Assembly (NCBI GenBank): GCA_050952225.1
Contig: JBMNKL010000002.1
Location: forward strand, 248,001 to 312,000
Direction: 5' to 3'
Origin: JBMNKL01 sp050952225
GTDB taxonomy: Bacteria; Bacillota; Clostridia; Acetivibrionales; DTU013
DNA length: 64,000 nt
The position numbers were made by a program, and so were the translations under genes. Under the pieces are notes generated by a model, which was not told the DNA's origin, searched no databases, and saw only the letters and a list, made by a program, of their open reading frames with translations. Below are positions 44,811 through 52,894 of this stretch, one piece after another; the stretch's first letter is position 1, and each line of letters starts with the position of its first letter.

Positions 44811-44872
44811 TAAAATATATTTATAAACAGCAAAGGAAACGGCTTCAGCAAAAATATTACGAGCAATCGTGA

Positions 44873-45163
44873 TTATTGCTCGTATTGCTCGTATTCCTCG
44901 TCCATCCTGGACTCAAACTCGGCGAACACGTCGTTAAGCTCATCATCGTCATCTATTGTAACATACGAGTCTTCCCCGTCTTCACTATGTTCAACCTTCA
45001 ATATGACAACTTCCTCTTCCTCGTCATCTTCGGCTTCCTCGTCAAGCGGAGCCAGAATAACGTATTCGTTGCCGTTCATTTCAAATGAGTCAATGTATTC
45101 AAACTCAACCTCATCGCCATTTTCATCCACTAATACGACTATATCGTCTCTTTCTTCCACCAT
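44873..45163 (-). CDS. DUF1292 family acidic protein
   Basis: A 96-residue, very acidic protein (VEERDDIVVLVDENGDEVEF, then YVILAPLDEEAEDDEEEEVV), typical of the DUF1292/YrzB family next to ruvX and ireB in Firmicutes. ATG at 45163 is chosen; upstream in-frame starts sit inside or too near the AAAGG ribosome site. The C-terminus (YEQYEQ) is short and charged. Function unknown; it belongs to the cell-envelope/kinase-linked ireB-ruvX cluster. Confidence 0.88.
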   Translation of the reverse strand: MVEERDDIVVLVDENGDEVEFEYIDSFEMNGNEYVILAPLDEEAEDDEEEEVVILKVEHSEDGEDSYVTIDDDDELNDVFAEFESRMDEEYEQYEQ

Positions 45164-45201
45164 CAATAACACCATCCTTTCTTAACATAACTAACATACC
45201 C

Positions 45202-45618
45202 TTATTTTGCCCTGCTGTCAAGATATCCCTGCAATATTAATACAGCCGCGATTTTATCGACAGCATCTTTTTTCTTCGACGTTTTCATCCCCGTTTCGTG
45301 CATGATGCGGTTAGCGGACACGGTTGTAAGGCGTTCATCCCACTTTACAACTTCCAGACCCGTAATTTCCTCAAGGAGGTTTCCAAATTCTATCGCCCTC
45401 TTCCCGCTTTCACCTATTGTTCCGTTCATATTTTTAGGAAGCCCGATCACGATTGTTTCCGCCTGGTATTGGTCTGCCAGCTTCTTGATCCGCTCGGCGG
45501 GAATCGTTATCCGGCCGTTCCATTTAATCGTATCAAGCCCCTGGGCAGTCAATCCAAGCGGGTCGCTTATGGCTACACCTATTCTACTTTCCCCAAAATC
45601 AATGCCTAATATTCGCAT
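45202..45618 (-). CDS. ruvX: Holliday junction resolvase-like protein RuvX/YqgF
   Basis: A 138-residue RNase H-fold protein. The first motif is MRILGIDFGESRIGVAISDP; VIGLPKNMNGTIG and WDERLTTVSANRIMHE supply the other acidic residues. The family acts in pre-16S rRNA 5' maturation and is probably not a true resolvase. ATG at 45618 has GGAGG five bases upstream. Confidence 0.95.
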   Translation of the reverse strand: MRILGIDFGESRIGVAISDPLGLTAQGLDTIKWNGRITIPAERIKKLADQYQAETIVIGLPKNMNGTIGESGKRAIEFGNLLEEITGLEVVKWDERLTTVSANRIMHETGMKTSKKKDAVDKIAAVLILQGYLDSRAK

Positions 45619-45693
45619 ATAAGCCTCCGTCATTAAACTCCGTACCGGTTCGTTCCATACGTCGCTGCTATTCCGCAGCATTTTCAGGAATAT

Positions 45694-46641
45694 TCAGCAT
45701 ATCTTGATTGCAAACTGCGGACAGGCGCTTCCGCAATACCCGCATAACAGGCACTTTCCAGCGTCCACCACGATTTTCCCCGCGGCAATGGACAAGGCGC
45801 CCTGCCGACACCGTTCGACACATTTCCCGCATGCTTCACACCAATAGTCTATATGCAGGCTCTTGCTTCGCAAAGCCGTCGTTTCCCTCAACCTGTCCGG
45901 TATGCTTCCGCCCTCGAACTTTAATATATTCATTTCGACCTCATCAACGCTCTGCATGCCTACTGCGATAGAATGTACAAAAGGAAGCCCCAGCACGAAA
46001 TCCATGCACTCATCATAGGAATGCAGCAGGTTGCCGCCACCCAGTGCCTTCATGCCATAGACCCCTTTCCCCTTGTCATATGCCATCCGTACCGCGTCAA
46101 GCATTTCATCAATTGTGCCGTCTCCGATACCAATACCCGTCTTATTTACCATCGGATGGATTACATCTATTTCAGGCATGTCACAAATCGCCCGTACAAC
46201 TTCAATATTGTGGGTTGACACTCCTACCGCCCTGATCCTGCCTTTCTCGCGCTCATCAAGGTAGTATTCAAGCGCTTCCCTGTGCCCGCGCAGCGTCAAC
46301 CTGCTTTCCTGCTCATGCAGCAGAAATATGTCAATAACGTCAATATCCAGCGCTTTTCTTGCTTTTTCGACACTTTTTGCGGCATCGTCGGCGGCATAGG
46401 CATATGACTTCGTTGCAATTACGGGCTTCGCGCCAATGCCTTTCACCGCTTCCCTTATATGTTCGTAAGTCCCGTAAAGTTCAGCTGTATCGATAAAATT
46501 TACTCCCCGTTCCAACGCCGCGCGTATAACCTTTGCCCCTTCCACCGGCGACAGACCCCGTTGCAGGGGCCCGATAACCAAGGTTCCGAAACACAGTTTC
46601 GAAACGGTTATCCCTGTTCTGCCAAGTACCGTATATTCCAT
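45694..46641 (-). CDS. Aldo/keto reductase with C-terminal 4Fe-4S ferredoxin domain
   Basis: A 315-residue protein. The aldo/keto reductase barrel (MEYTVLGRTGITVSKLCFG, FIDTAELYG, catalytic Tyr in AELYGTYEH) is followed by two iron-sulphur motifs: CEACGKCVERCRQG and CLLCGYCGSACP. Such fused proteins are frequent in anaerobes and probably couple reductant from ferredoxin to an aldehyde or ketone. ATG at 46641; the ribosome site GGAG is 12 bases away. It is inserted between ireB and ruvX, which are normally adjacent. Confidence 0.9.
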   Translation of the reverse strand: MEYTVLGRTGITVSKLCFGTLVIGPLQRGLSPVEGAKVIRAALERGVNFIDTAELYGTYEHIREAVKGIGAKPVIATKSYAYAADDAAKSVEKARKALDIDVIDIFLLHEQESRLTLRGHREALEYYLDEREKGRIRAVGVSTHNIEVVRAICDMPEIDVIHPMVNKTGIGIGDGTIDEMLDAVRMAYDKGKGVYGMKALGGGNLLHSYDECMDFVLGLPFVHSIAVGMQSVDEVEMNILKFEGGSIPDRLRETTALRSKSLHIDYWCEACGKCVERCRQGALSIAAGKIVVDAGKCLLCGYCGSACPQFAIKIC

Positions 46642-46669
46642 AAATTTTATTTTCTCCAACAATATTATT

Positions 46670-46697
46670 GAAAAAAACAACCCCGAATCCGTCGGGG
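46670..46697 (-). terminator. Intrinsic terminator after ireB
   Basis: CCCCGA/TCGGGG stem (46681-46697) followed by TTGTTTTTTT on the minus strand, directly after the ireB stop. It separates ireB from the aldo/keto reductase gene. Confidence 0.85.
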
Positions 46698-46704
46698 CTT
46701 ATTT

Positions 46705-46962
46705 TTACTTCTTGTTTTCCAGGTAAAACCTCACGATCTCTTCCAGCAATTCATCCCTCTCAAGCCTTCGGATAATGCTTCTTGCATTCAGGTGGTTGGT
46801 AATGTATGTAGGGTCGCCGGAAAGTATATAGCCCACGAGCTGGTTAATCGGGTTATAGCCCTTCTCCTTCAGCGCCTCGTATACAGAGAACAAAATTTTC
46901 TGGGCTTCGTTTTCCCTGTCCTTACCCATTTTGAACATCATTGTTTCACCGTTGGCCATCAT
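46705..46962 (-). CDS. ireB: IreB family regulatory phosphoprotein (UPF0297)
   Basis: An 85-residue protein (ETMMFKMGKDRENEAQKILF, GYNPINQLVGYILSGDPTYI). In Enterococcus the family is a substrate of the PASTA kinase IreK and affects cephalosporin tolerance. AGGAG lies seven bases before ATG at 46962. It has its own promoter and terminator. Confidence 0.93.
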   Translation of the reverse strand: MMANGETMMFKMGKDRENEAQKILFSVYEALKEKGYNPINQLVGYILSGDPTYITNHLNARSIIRRLERDELLEEIVRFYLENKK

Positions 46963-47045
46963 AAACACGCTCCTGACTGCGAACACTTCCATAAGCCGTC
47001 GGAATACACCGGCGGATTTGTAAAATATATGTCCGATATACGAAT

Positions 47046-47074
47046 ATAATAATACAACCGGTATTAATATGCAA
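47046..47074 (-). promoter_or_regulatory. Promoter of ireB
   Basis: TTGCAT (47069-47074), 17 bases, TATTAT (47046-47051) on the minus strand. Confidence 0.7.
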
Positions 47075-47100
47075 TATAAATCAACCTGCCAGTGTATAAA

Positions 47101-48417
47101 TTACCTGGTCTCTCCAATGGCATACCCGTTTTCTTCCCTGATAATCCGTGTGTCCCTTATATTGCCTATAAGGTTATTATTGCCCCCGGCCAATACTCTT
47201 ATGTAGTTTGGGGTCAGGCCTTCAAACACATTGCCGCCGGTCCTGGCTTCACGTTCATACAACACGGGCATTTCCCGTCCGGCGTACATCTTGATAAACT
47301 CGCCGGCGCAGCGTTCCGACAGCTCAATAACCCGTTTGCTTCTTTCCTCTTTTATCCTGTCTTCCACCTGTCCCGGAAAATCCGCTGCAGGTGTCCCTTT
47401 CCTGGGAGAAAATTTAAATACGTGCATCCTGGAAAACCTAATCTCGGCCAGGAATTCATATGTTTTTTCAAATTCCTCCTCCGTCTCCCCCGGGAAACCG
47501 ACCATTACATCCGTTGAAACCGCAACATCAGGTATGTTCTCCCTTAGCCTGTTTATGGCCTGCTTGTATTCCCCGGCAGTATAACGGCGGTTCATTCTCT
47601 TAAGAGTTTCGTCACAACCACTCTGCAGCGAGACGTGATAATGGGGACACAGCTTTTTCATGCCGGACACCGCGGAAACAAATTCATCCGTGATAAGCGA
47701 CGGTTCAATCGAGCCTATCCTGATACGCTCTATGCCGTCCACTTCATGGACAAGCGCGATAAGATCCTGCAAGCGCACCTTTCCCTGGTCCATCCCATAT
47801 GAAGCAAGGTGGATGCCCGTAAGTATTACCTCCTTAAAACCGGCGTCCGCCACCTTTCTTACTTCGCAAACCACTTCTTCGGCAGGCCTGCTGCGGACTG
47901 GGCCCCTTGCATACGGTATTATGCAGTATGAACAAAACCGGCTGCAGCCGTCCTGCACCTTTATAAACGCCCTTGTCCTTTCCTTGTAACTCGTGATTTT
48001 CAAATCCTCGAATACCCGGTTTTCCATTATACCGCCGACCACGGACAGTTTTCCCTTCTCGTTCAGGGCCCGGCCTGCCATGAAAGCGGCAACATACCCG
48101 GGCAGCTTCAGCCTGTCGCCCGTGCCCGCAATAATATCCACTTCCGGCATGTTTTCCACCTCTTGCCTGGCTGTCTGGGGGTAGCAGCCCACGGCGGCGA
48201 CAATTGCGTTCTTGTTGAGCTGTTTTGCCCTGCGGATGGCCTGCCTTGATTTCCTGGAACTCAATCCGGTGACGGTGCAGGTGTTTATCACGTAAACATC
48301 GGCCGCCTCTTCAAAACCAACCCGCTTGTAGCCGGCTTTTTCAAAGGCTTCTGCCATCGCTTCGGTCTCATATTGATTTACTTTGCATCCAAGTGTATAA
48401 AAAGCCGCTGTTTTCAC
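47101..48417 (-). CDS. mtaB: tRNA t6A37 methylthiotransferase MtaB
   Basis: A 438-residue radical SAM enzyme. The N-terminal methylthiotransferase domain has cysteines in TLGCKVNQYE, NTCTVTG and VGCYPQT. The radical SAM site is CSRFCSYCIIPYARG, and a C-terminal TRAM domain starts near EMPVLYEREA. It converts t6A to ms2t6A in tRNA. The start is GTG at 48417 with GGGGAGG upstream, placing KTAAFYTLGCKVN at the N-terminus as in relatives. Confidence 0.95.
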   Translation of the reverse strand: MKTAAFYTLGCKVNQYETEAMAEAFEKAGYKRVGFEEAADVYVINTCTVTGLSSRKSRQAIRRAKQLNKNAIVAAVGCYPQTARQEVENMPEVDIIAGTGDRLKLPGYVAAFMAGRALNEKGKLSVVGGIMENRVFEDLKITSYKERTRAFIKVQDGCSRFCSYCIIPYARGPVRSRPAEEVVCEVRKVADAGFKEVILTGIHLASYGMDQGKVRLQDLIALVHEVDGIERIRIGSIEPSLITDEFVSAVSGMKKLCPHYHVSLQSGCDETLKRMNRRYTAGEYKQAINRLRENIPDVAVSTDVMVGFPGETEEEFEKTYEFLAEIRFSRMHVFKFSPRKGTPAADFPGQVEDRIKEERSKRVIELSERCAGEFIKMYAGREMPVLYEREARTGGNVFEGLTPNYIRVLAGGNNNLIGNIRDTRIIREENGYAIGETR

Positions 48418-48530
48418 AATTCCTCCCCATCCTGCCCAAAACAAAGTATCGCCGGAAACCTGTTTGTTTTGCCTGTAATCCCGTATGCTTAATTATTATA
48501 ACAAATTCAATTTTTTAAACAACTAATTTA

Positions 48531-48803
48531 GGGACGACCGGGCATGGCATGCCGCACCGGTTGGCTTTATTCCGGAACGATGCATAAAAGCTAAGAGCCT
48601 GTAAATTCAGCCGACGCGGACTTACATTGTACTTAATAGTCCGCGTTATGCGCAAAATCAAACGTAACTCGCCCTTTGAACCAGGGTGCTCGAACAGGTC
48701 GTGATTTTGCCTGTTAATTGCTCGGATTAACAGGCTCTAAAGGTTTGATGCATAATGTTCCGGAATAAAGCCAACCGGTGCGGGACGCTATGTCCGCCCG
48801 TCC
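48531..48803. repeat. Composite 270-base inverted repeat with nested hairpins
   Basis: A perfect 25-bp inverted repeat (48554-48578 and 48757-48781) is extended outward by an imperfect one (48532-48545/48790-48803). Inside it lie AGAGCCTGT/ACAGGCTCT (48594-48602/48730-48738), a 9-bp hairpin ACGCGGACT/AGTCCGCGT (48614-48622/48638-48646), and GCAAAATCA/TGATTTTGC (48652-48660/48702-48710) around a CCCT/AGGG hairpin. The whole folds into one long stem ending in a multi-branch head. No coding frame. It could be a MITE-like element or a structured RNA. Confidence 0.85.
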
Positions 48804-48838
48804 TCCTGCTGCTCCCAGTATTTTTAACAATGTTGTAA

Positions 48839-48867
48839 TTGACTTGCTGTCAAAAACAGGATATTAT
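48839..48867 (+). promoter_or_regulatory. Promoter of the HPr-like gene
   Basis: TTGACT (48839-48844), 17 bases, TATTAT (48862-48867). It leaves a leader of about 160 bases. Confidence 0.75.
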
Positions 48868-48932
48868 TGATTCAAGGTTTTTGTTGCATGTGCTTCCTAT
48901 TTCTTTTACTGGACAGCTTACCAAGGATTATA

Positions 48933-48989
48933 GTGAGTTACGGCAAAACAGGCAAAGACTTAGTTAAACTGATAAATAAATACAAGTAA
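48933..48989 (+). CDS. Possible 18-residue small protein
   Basis: GTG start with AAGGA close upstream, translating to MSYGKTGKDLVKLINKYK and then TAA. It lies in the leader of the HPr-like gene and is basic and amphipathic. It is too short to assign; a leader peptide or chance frame are both possible. Confidence 0.3.
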   Translation: MSYGKTGKDLVKLINKYK

Positions 48990-49036
48990 AAAAGGCCATA
49001 CGGCTGTTATACATAACAGAAACGGAGGTATCGCTG

Positions 49037-49264
49037 TTGAAATCGTTTTACATAACGCTTAAAACCATTAACGATATCAAGGACTTTGTAAATATCGCAA
49101 ACAAGTATGACTTCGATGTCGACCTCGTATCGGAGCGCTACGTTGTCGATGCCAAATCCATCATGGGAGTAATCAGCCTTGATTTTAACAAGCCAATCCG
49201 GGTGGATGTCCATTCGGACGATTGTGAAAGCTTCCATGAGGATATCAGGCCTTTTTTGGCATAG
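49037..49264 (+). CDS. HPr-like protein lacking the active-site histidine
   Basis: A 75-residue HPr-fold protein. The regulatory-serine region AKSIMGVISLDF aligns with Ser46 of HPr. The segment that should carry the His15 motif reads IKDFVNIANKYDFDVDLV, with no histidine, so it cannot pass phosphate in the PTS. It may be a Crh-like regulator, although Crh has glutamine at this place. TTG at 49037 has GGAGG eight bases upstream. Confidence 0.85.
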   Translation: MKSFYITLKTINDIKDFVNIANKYDFDVDLVSERYVVDAKSIMGVISLDFNKPIRVDVHSDDCESFHEDIRPFLA

Positions 49265-49289
49265 CATGCCCGCATCAAGCTGCACTCTT

Positions 49290-51629
49290 TTATTGTCCTG
49301 CCCGTCCGGGCATTTTTTTCTTCCTCTTTGTCGTTAACCGGACTACGGCTTTCCTGCGCTTGCGTTTCGCCGACGTACGGTTACCCCTGCCGGTGCGATT
49401 TCTGACGGCGCTCCTTTTGCCCTTCCCGTTGCCGCCGGCATGTTCATTCCCATTGTCTGTTTCCGCTATTGCAAAATCCAGCCTCCTTGCCCTGACATCC
49501 GCGCGGGCCAGTATTACCCTGACTTCGTCGCCAATCCTGTAGCGCTTCTTCGTACGTTCACCGATAAGGCAATAATTCCTTTCGTCATATATATAATAAT
49601 CATCATCCATACTGCTGATTCCAACAAGTCCTTCCACGGTATTGCCGAGTTCGACAAACATTCCGAATGAAGTTACACCGGACACAACTGCGTCAAATGT
49701 CTCACCGATTTTATCCTCCATGAACTCGACTTTCTTAATATCTTCTGTCTCGCGCTCGGCTTCTTCCGCTGCGCGTTCCCTTTCGGAACATATCCTTGCT
49801 ATTTCCGGAAGCTTTTTAAACAGTTCCGCTTTTCTCTCATCTGTGAGCTTTCCCTTTAGTTCTTCCTTCATCAGCCGGTGTATTATGAGATCGGGATATC
49901 TCCTTATAGGTGCGGTAAAATGGCAGTAAAATCTTGCCGCAAGCCCGAAATGTCCCATGTTTTCATTACTGTACCTGGCTTTTGCAAGCGAACGCAGCAT
50001 GGCGGTGCTCACGACTGTTTCCTCGCGGGAGCCCCTGACCCTTCGAAGTACATCCGCAAGCGACTTGGGGTGTATTTTTCTTATGCCTTTAACCGGATAG
50101 CCCAGGTTTTTTGAAAATTCGGCAAAGGCCGTTATTTTTTCGGTTTCCGGTTCCTCATGGATCCGGTACACAAAGGGTATGCCCGCCCAATGGAAATGCT
50201 CCGCGACCGTCTCATTGCAAACCAGCATAAATTCTTCTATAATCCTGTGGGCAACAGTAATCTCGTATTTTTTTATCTCAACCGGCTTCCCACTGTCATC
50301 CAGGATGATTTTTGCCTCCGGAAAATCAAAGTCTATGGCGCCTCTTTCCTCCCTTTTACTGTACAGGATCATCGCCAGTTCTTTCATGAGCCTGAAATCT
50401 TCCAACAGGCAGCCATACCTCTCCACCAGTGAGGAATAGTCTTCGTCCGGCTCATTGTCCCGGGTCTCGGGGTCTTCAGCCCCGAGCAGCTTGTTTACAT
50501 CAGTGTAGGTCATTCTTTCAGTAACATTGATAACGCTTTCAAATATATCATACCCGGTAACCTTGCCTTTATCATCCAGGTCTATCATAACGGTGAAAGC
50601 CAGCCTGTCTTCATTCTTGTTCAGGCTGCATACACCATTTGACAGTTTCGCCGGAAGCATCGGGATTACGCGGTCGACCAGGTAAACGCTGGTTCCACGT
50701 TCCAGGGCCTCGCAATCAAGCGGCGTTCCCTCGGTCACATAATAACTCACATCGGCAATATGGACACCAAGCCTGTAGCCGCCGTCCGGCAGCTTTTGGA
50801 TGGATACCGCGTCGTCAAGGTCCTTTGCGTCCTCGCCGTCTATTGTGACCATCCTCAATCCTCTCAAGTCCCGCCTGCCTCTCATCATCTCCTCATTGAT
50901 TTTTTCCGGTATGGCTTCGGCCTGTCTAATCACCGCTTCAGGAAAAGATTCCTTCAGGCCGTATGCCTTGATGACCGACAGGATATCGATGCCTGCCTGC
51001 CCGGCTTCTCCGATGATTTCGACAATTCTGCCCTCTGCGTTGCGCCTTTTTTCGGGCCACCTTATTATTTCCGCAACCACTTTGTCCCCGGGTTTTGCCC
51101 CGTTTGTTTCATCCACCGGAACAAATACATCTCCCGGAATCCTGCGGTCGTCAGGCACGACAAAGCCAAAATACCTGCTTCTCTCGTATGTTCCCACTAC
51201 TTTTTCAACGGACCTTTTTAAAATCCGTATGACCTCGCCCTCTTCATGCCTGTCCGCGCCGCCCCTGGCCGTTATCCTGGCAACAACCCTGTCATTGTGC
51301 ATGGCGCCTGCCATACCGTCCGCCGGAATAAAAACATCCTCAAGCCGGCCGTCGTCGGGAATAAGGAAACCATATCCCCTCTCGTTTCCCTGTATTCGTC
51401 CTGTTATGAGGTTCAAACGCTCCGGCAGGCCATACCTGTCCTTGCTTGTCCTGTAAACGGCACCATCCCGCTCCAGCTCGTCAAGGATTTCCGCCAGCTC
51501 TTTCCTGTCTTCCGGCGGCACACCAAGCATAACCGCAAGCTCACTGAATTTCATGGGCTTATATGCGGCCTCATTCATAAATCCTATTATTTTCTGCTTC
51601 CGTTCTTCCCGTTTCGTCTCAAAATCCAT
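49290..51629 (-). CDS. rnr: Ribonuclease R
   Basis: A 779-residue 3'-5' exoribonuclease. In order: an N-terminal winged-helix/cold-shock region, the RNB catalytic domain with DGEDAKDLDDAVSIQ (metal-binding aspartates) and a C-terminal S1 domain (ETFDAVVSGVTSFGMFVELG). A Lys/Arg-rich tail of about 45 residues follows, common in RNase R and involved in RNA or ribosome binding. Its last codons overlap the terminator of the convergent HPr-like gene. It degrades structured RNA. Confidence 0.97.
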   Translation of the reverse strand: MDFETKREERKQKIIGFMNEAAYKPMKFSELAVMLGVPPEDRKELAEILDELERDGAVYRTSKDRYGLPERLNLITGRIQGNERGYGFLIPDDGRLEDVFIPADGMAGAMHNDRVVARITARGGADRHEEGEVIRILKRSVEKVVGTYERSRYFGFVVPDDRRIPGDVFVPVDETNGAKPGDKVVAEIIRWPEKRRNAEGRIVEIIGEAGQAGIDILSVIKAYGLKESFPEAVIRQAEAIPEKINEEMMRGRRDLRGLRMVTIDGEDAKDLDDAVSIQKLPDGGYRLGVHIADVSYYVTEGTPLDCEALERGTSVYLVDRVIPMLPAKLSNGVCSLNKNEDRLAFTVMIDLDDKGKVTGYDIFESVINVTERMTYTDVNKLLGAEDPETRDNEPDEDYSSLVERYGCLLEDFRLMKELAMILYSKREERGAIDFDFPEAKIILDDSGKPVEIKKYEITVAHRIIEEFMLVCNETVAEHFHWAGIPFVYRIHEEPETEKITAFAEFSKNLGYPVKGIRKIHPKSLADVLRRVRGSREETVVSTAMLRSLAKARYSNENMGHFGLAARFYCHFTAPIRRYPDLIIHRLMKEELKGKLTDERKAELFKKLPEIARICSERERAAEEAERETEDIKKVEFMEDKIGETFDAVVSGVTSFGMFVELGNTVEGLVGISSMDDDYYIYDERNYCLIGERTKKRYRIGDEVRVILARADVRARRLDFAIAETDNGNEHAGGNGKGKRSAVRNRTGRGNRTSAKRKRRKAVVRLTTKRKKKMPGRAGQ
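49299..49319 (+). terminator. Intrinsic terminator of the HPr-like gene
   Basis: TGCCC-GTCC-GGGCA stem followed by seven T. It lies inside the 3' end of the RNase R coding sequence on the other strand. Confidence 0.85.
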
Positions 51630-51833
51630 ACTCTATCACTCTCGTACCTTTCTTCTTTACTTAGCCATGACTCGAATTTTCTCCGGAACCTGACCAGTAG
51701 TTCCCAATAGTTATTTTACCCAATAATTCAGTGTCCGTTGCAAATAGTTTTACACATCCCCTGGTATCAGATTCACTTGCACACCATTAACACATCGCGA
51801 AGCAACTGCCCTCGTAATAGCGCCTCAAATATG

Positions 51834-51857
51834 AAAAGTGGCCGTGTGACGGCCACT
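51834..51857 (-). terminator. Terminator-like hairpin after the HD hydrolase gene
   Basis: AGTGGCCGT/ACGGCCACT (9 bp, loop of three) followed by TTTTC on the minus strand. The rest of 51640-51830 shows no gene. Confidence 0.65.
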
Positions 51858-51910
51858 GCTGCAAGTCGTCGTTTTGTGTTATTGTTTTCCCGATTACGGG
51901 TTATCTGCTC

Positions 51911-52462
51911 TCAGAGTCCAAGTTCCCCCGATATTCTCTTCATGGCATTCAATGAAACCCCGATAAATTCTTCCAGGGTCAGCCCCAGTTCACTGCAGGT
52001 TTTGATTTGTTCGCGGTTTGCTCCCTTTGCAAAAGATTTCTCATTCATTCTTCTCAATATAAATTCGACTGAAACATCTTCCAGCTTCTTCGAGGGGAGA
52101 ATCAAGGCCGCAGCCGTGATAAGTCCCGATACCGGGTCGGCGCAGTAAAGGGCCTTGTCCATCTTCCTCTTGCGTTCTATTTTATGGTAATCATTATGAG
52201 CTTTCACGGCATATACGATTTCTTCATCAATACCGAGGTTCTCAAGGATTTCGGCGCCTAAAAGGCTGTGCCTGGCCGGATCTCCCGCGGTTTTGTCATA
52301 ATCGATGTCGTGCAGGAGCCCTGCCAATCCCCATTTTTCCGCATCCTCACGGAGCAGCGCGGCCAGGTCCCTCATTATTGCCTCCACCGCAAGAGAATGC
52401 TTGATCAGGTTCCTGTTTGACAATCTTGCTTTCAATTCAGCCAGTGCTCTTTCCCTATCCAT
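51911..52462 (-). CDS. HD-domain (HDIG) hydrolase
   Basis: A 183-residue HD-family protein. The metal ligands are seen in NLIKHSLAVEAIMRDLA, GLLHDIDYDKT, DPARHSLLGAEIL and a following AHND, ending in LYCADPVSGLITAAAL. Proteins of this type hydrolyse phosphoesters; the substrate is unknown. ATG at 52462 is preferred because GGAGACCAGG lies directly upstream. It is followed by a terminator-like hairpin. Confidence 0.88.
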   Translation of the reverse strand: MDRERALAELKARLSNRNLIKHSLAVEAIMRDLAALLREDAEKWGLAGLLHDIDYDKTAGDPARHSLLGAEILENLGIDEEIVYAVKAHNDYHKIERKRKMDKALYCADPVSGLITAAALILPSKKLEDVSVEFILRRMNEKSFAKGANREQIKTCSELGLTLEEFIGVSLNAMKRISGELGL

Positions 52463-52571
52463 AATATACCTGGTCTCCTTAATCAAATTTTCTCCTTTTT
52501 TTAGTTTTCCGTTTCAAAACGCCTTATAAAAAAGACCATGCATTTCTGCACAGTCCCCGGACCAGCGTTTT

Positions 52572-52814
52572 TTATTTTAGAACAAGGAACAATAAAATTG
52601 ACGTCACAAGGAACATGATCGCGGCAACAGACGTATACTTGCTCAATAATGCGTCTATCGTTCTGCCCCTGTTCTTCCCGAAAAACGTTTCCGCTCCCCC
52701 TGCTATCGAGCCTGACAACCCGGCAGACTTCCCGGACTGCAAAAGCACGATTATGATAATGGAAAGCGAAAATATTATATGAAATATAGAAACAATTACC
52801 TGGATCGCCGACAA
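52572..52814 (-). CDS. secG: Preprotein translocase subunit SecG
   Basis: An 80-residue, two-helix membrane protein: helix 1 IFHIIFSLSIIIIVLLQ, the conserved loop QSGKSAGLSGSIAGGAETFF, helix 2 near the C-terminus. It assists SecYE protein export. TTG at 52814 is chosen since GGAGG lies eight bases before it; GTG at 52823 overlaps the ribosome site. In many Firmicutes secG precedes rnr, as here with the HD gene between. Confidence 0.93.
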   Translation of the reverse strand: MSAIQVIVSIFHIIFSLSIIIIVLLQSGKSAGLSGSIAGGAETFFGKNRGRTIDALLSKYTSVAAIMFLVTSILLFLVLK

Positions 52815-52894
52815 ACAAAACACCTCCTGAAAATTAACAAGTCAAATTGTAACACATACCGGGTAAAAAAACAAGCCCGTTAACTCATCCTTAT

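Noticed and set aside
48933..48989. Firm call of the 18-codon frame as a gene
   Set aside because: Too short for evidence beyond a ribosome site; listed only with low confidence.
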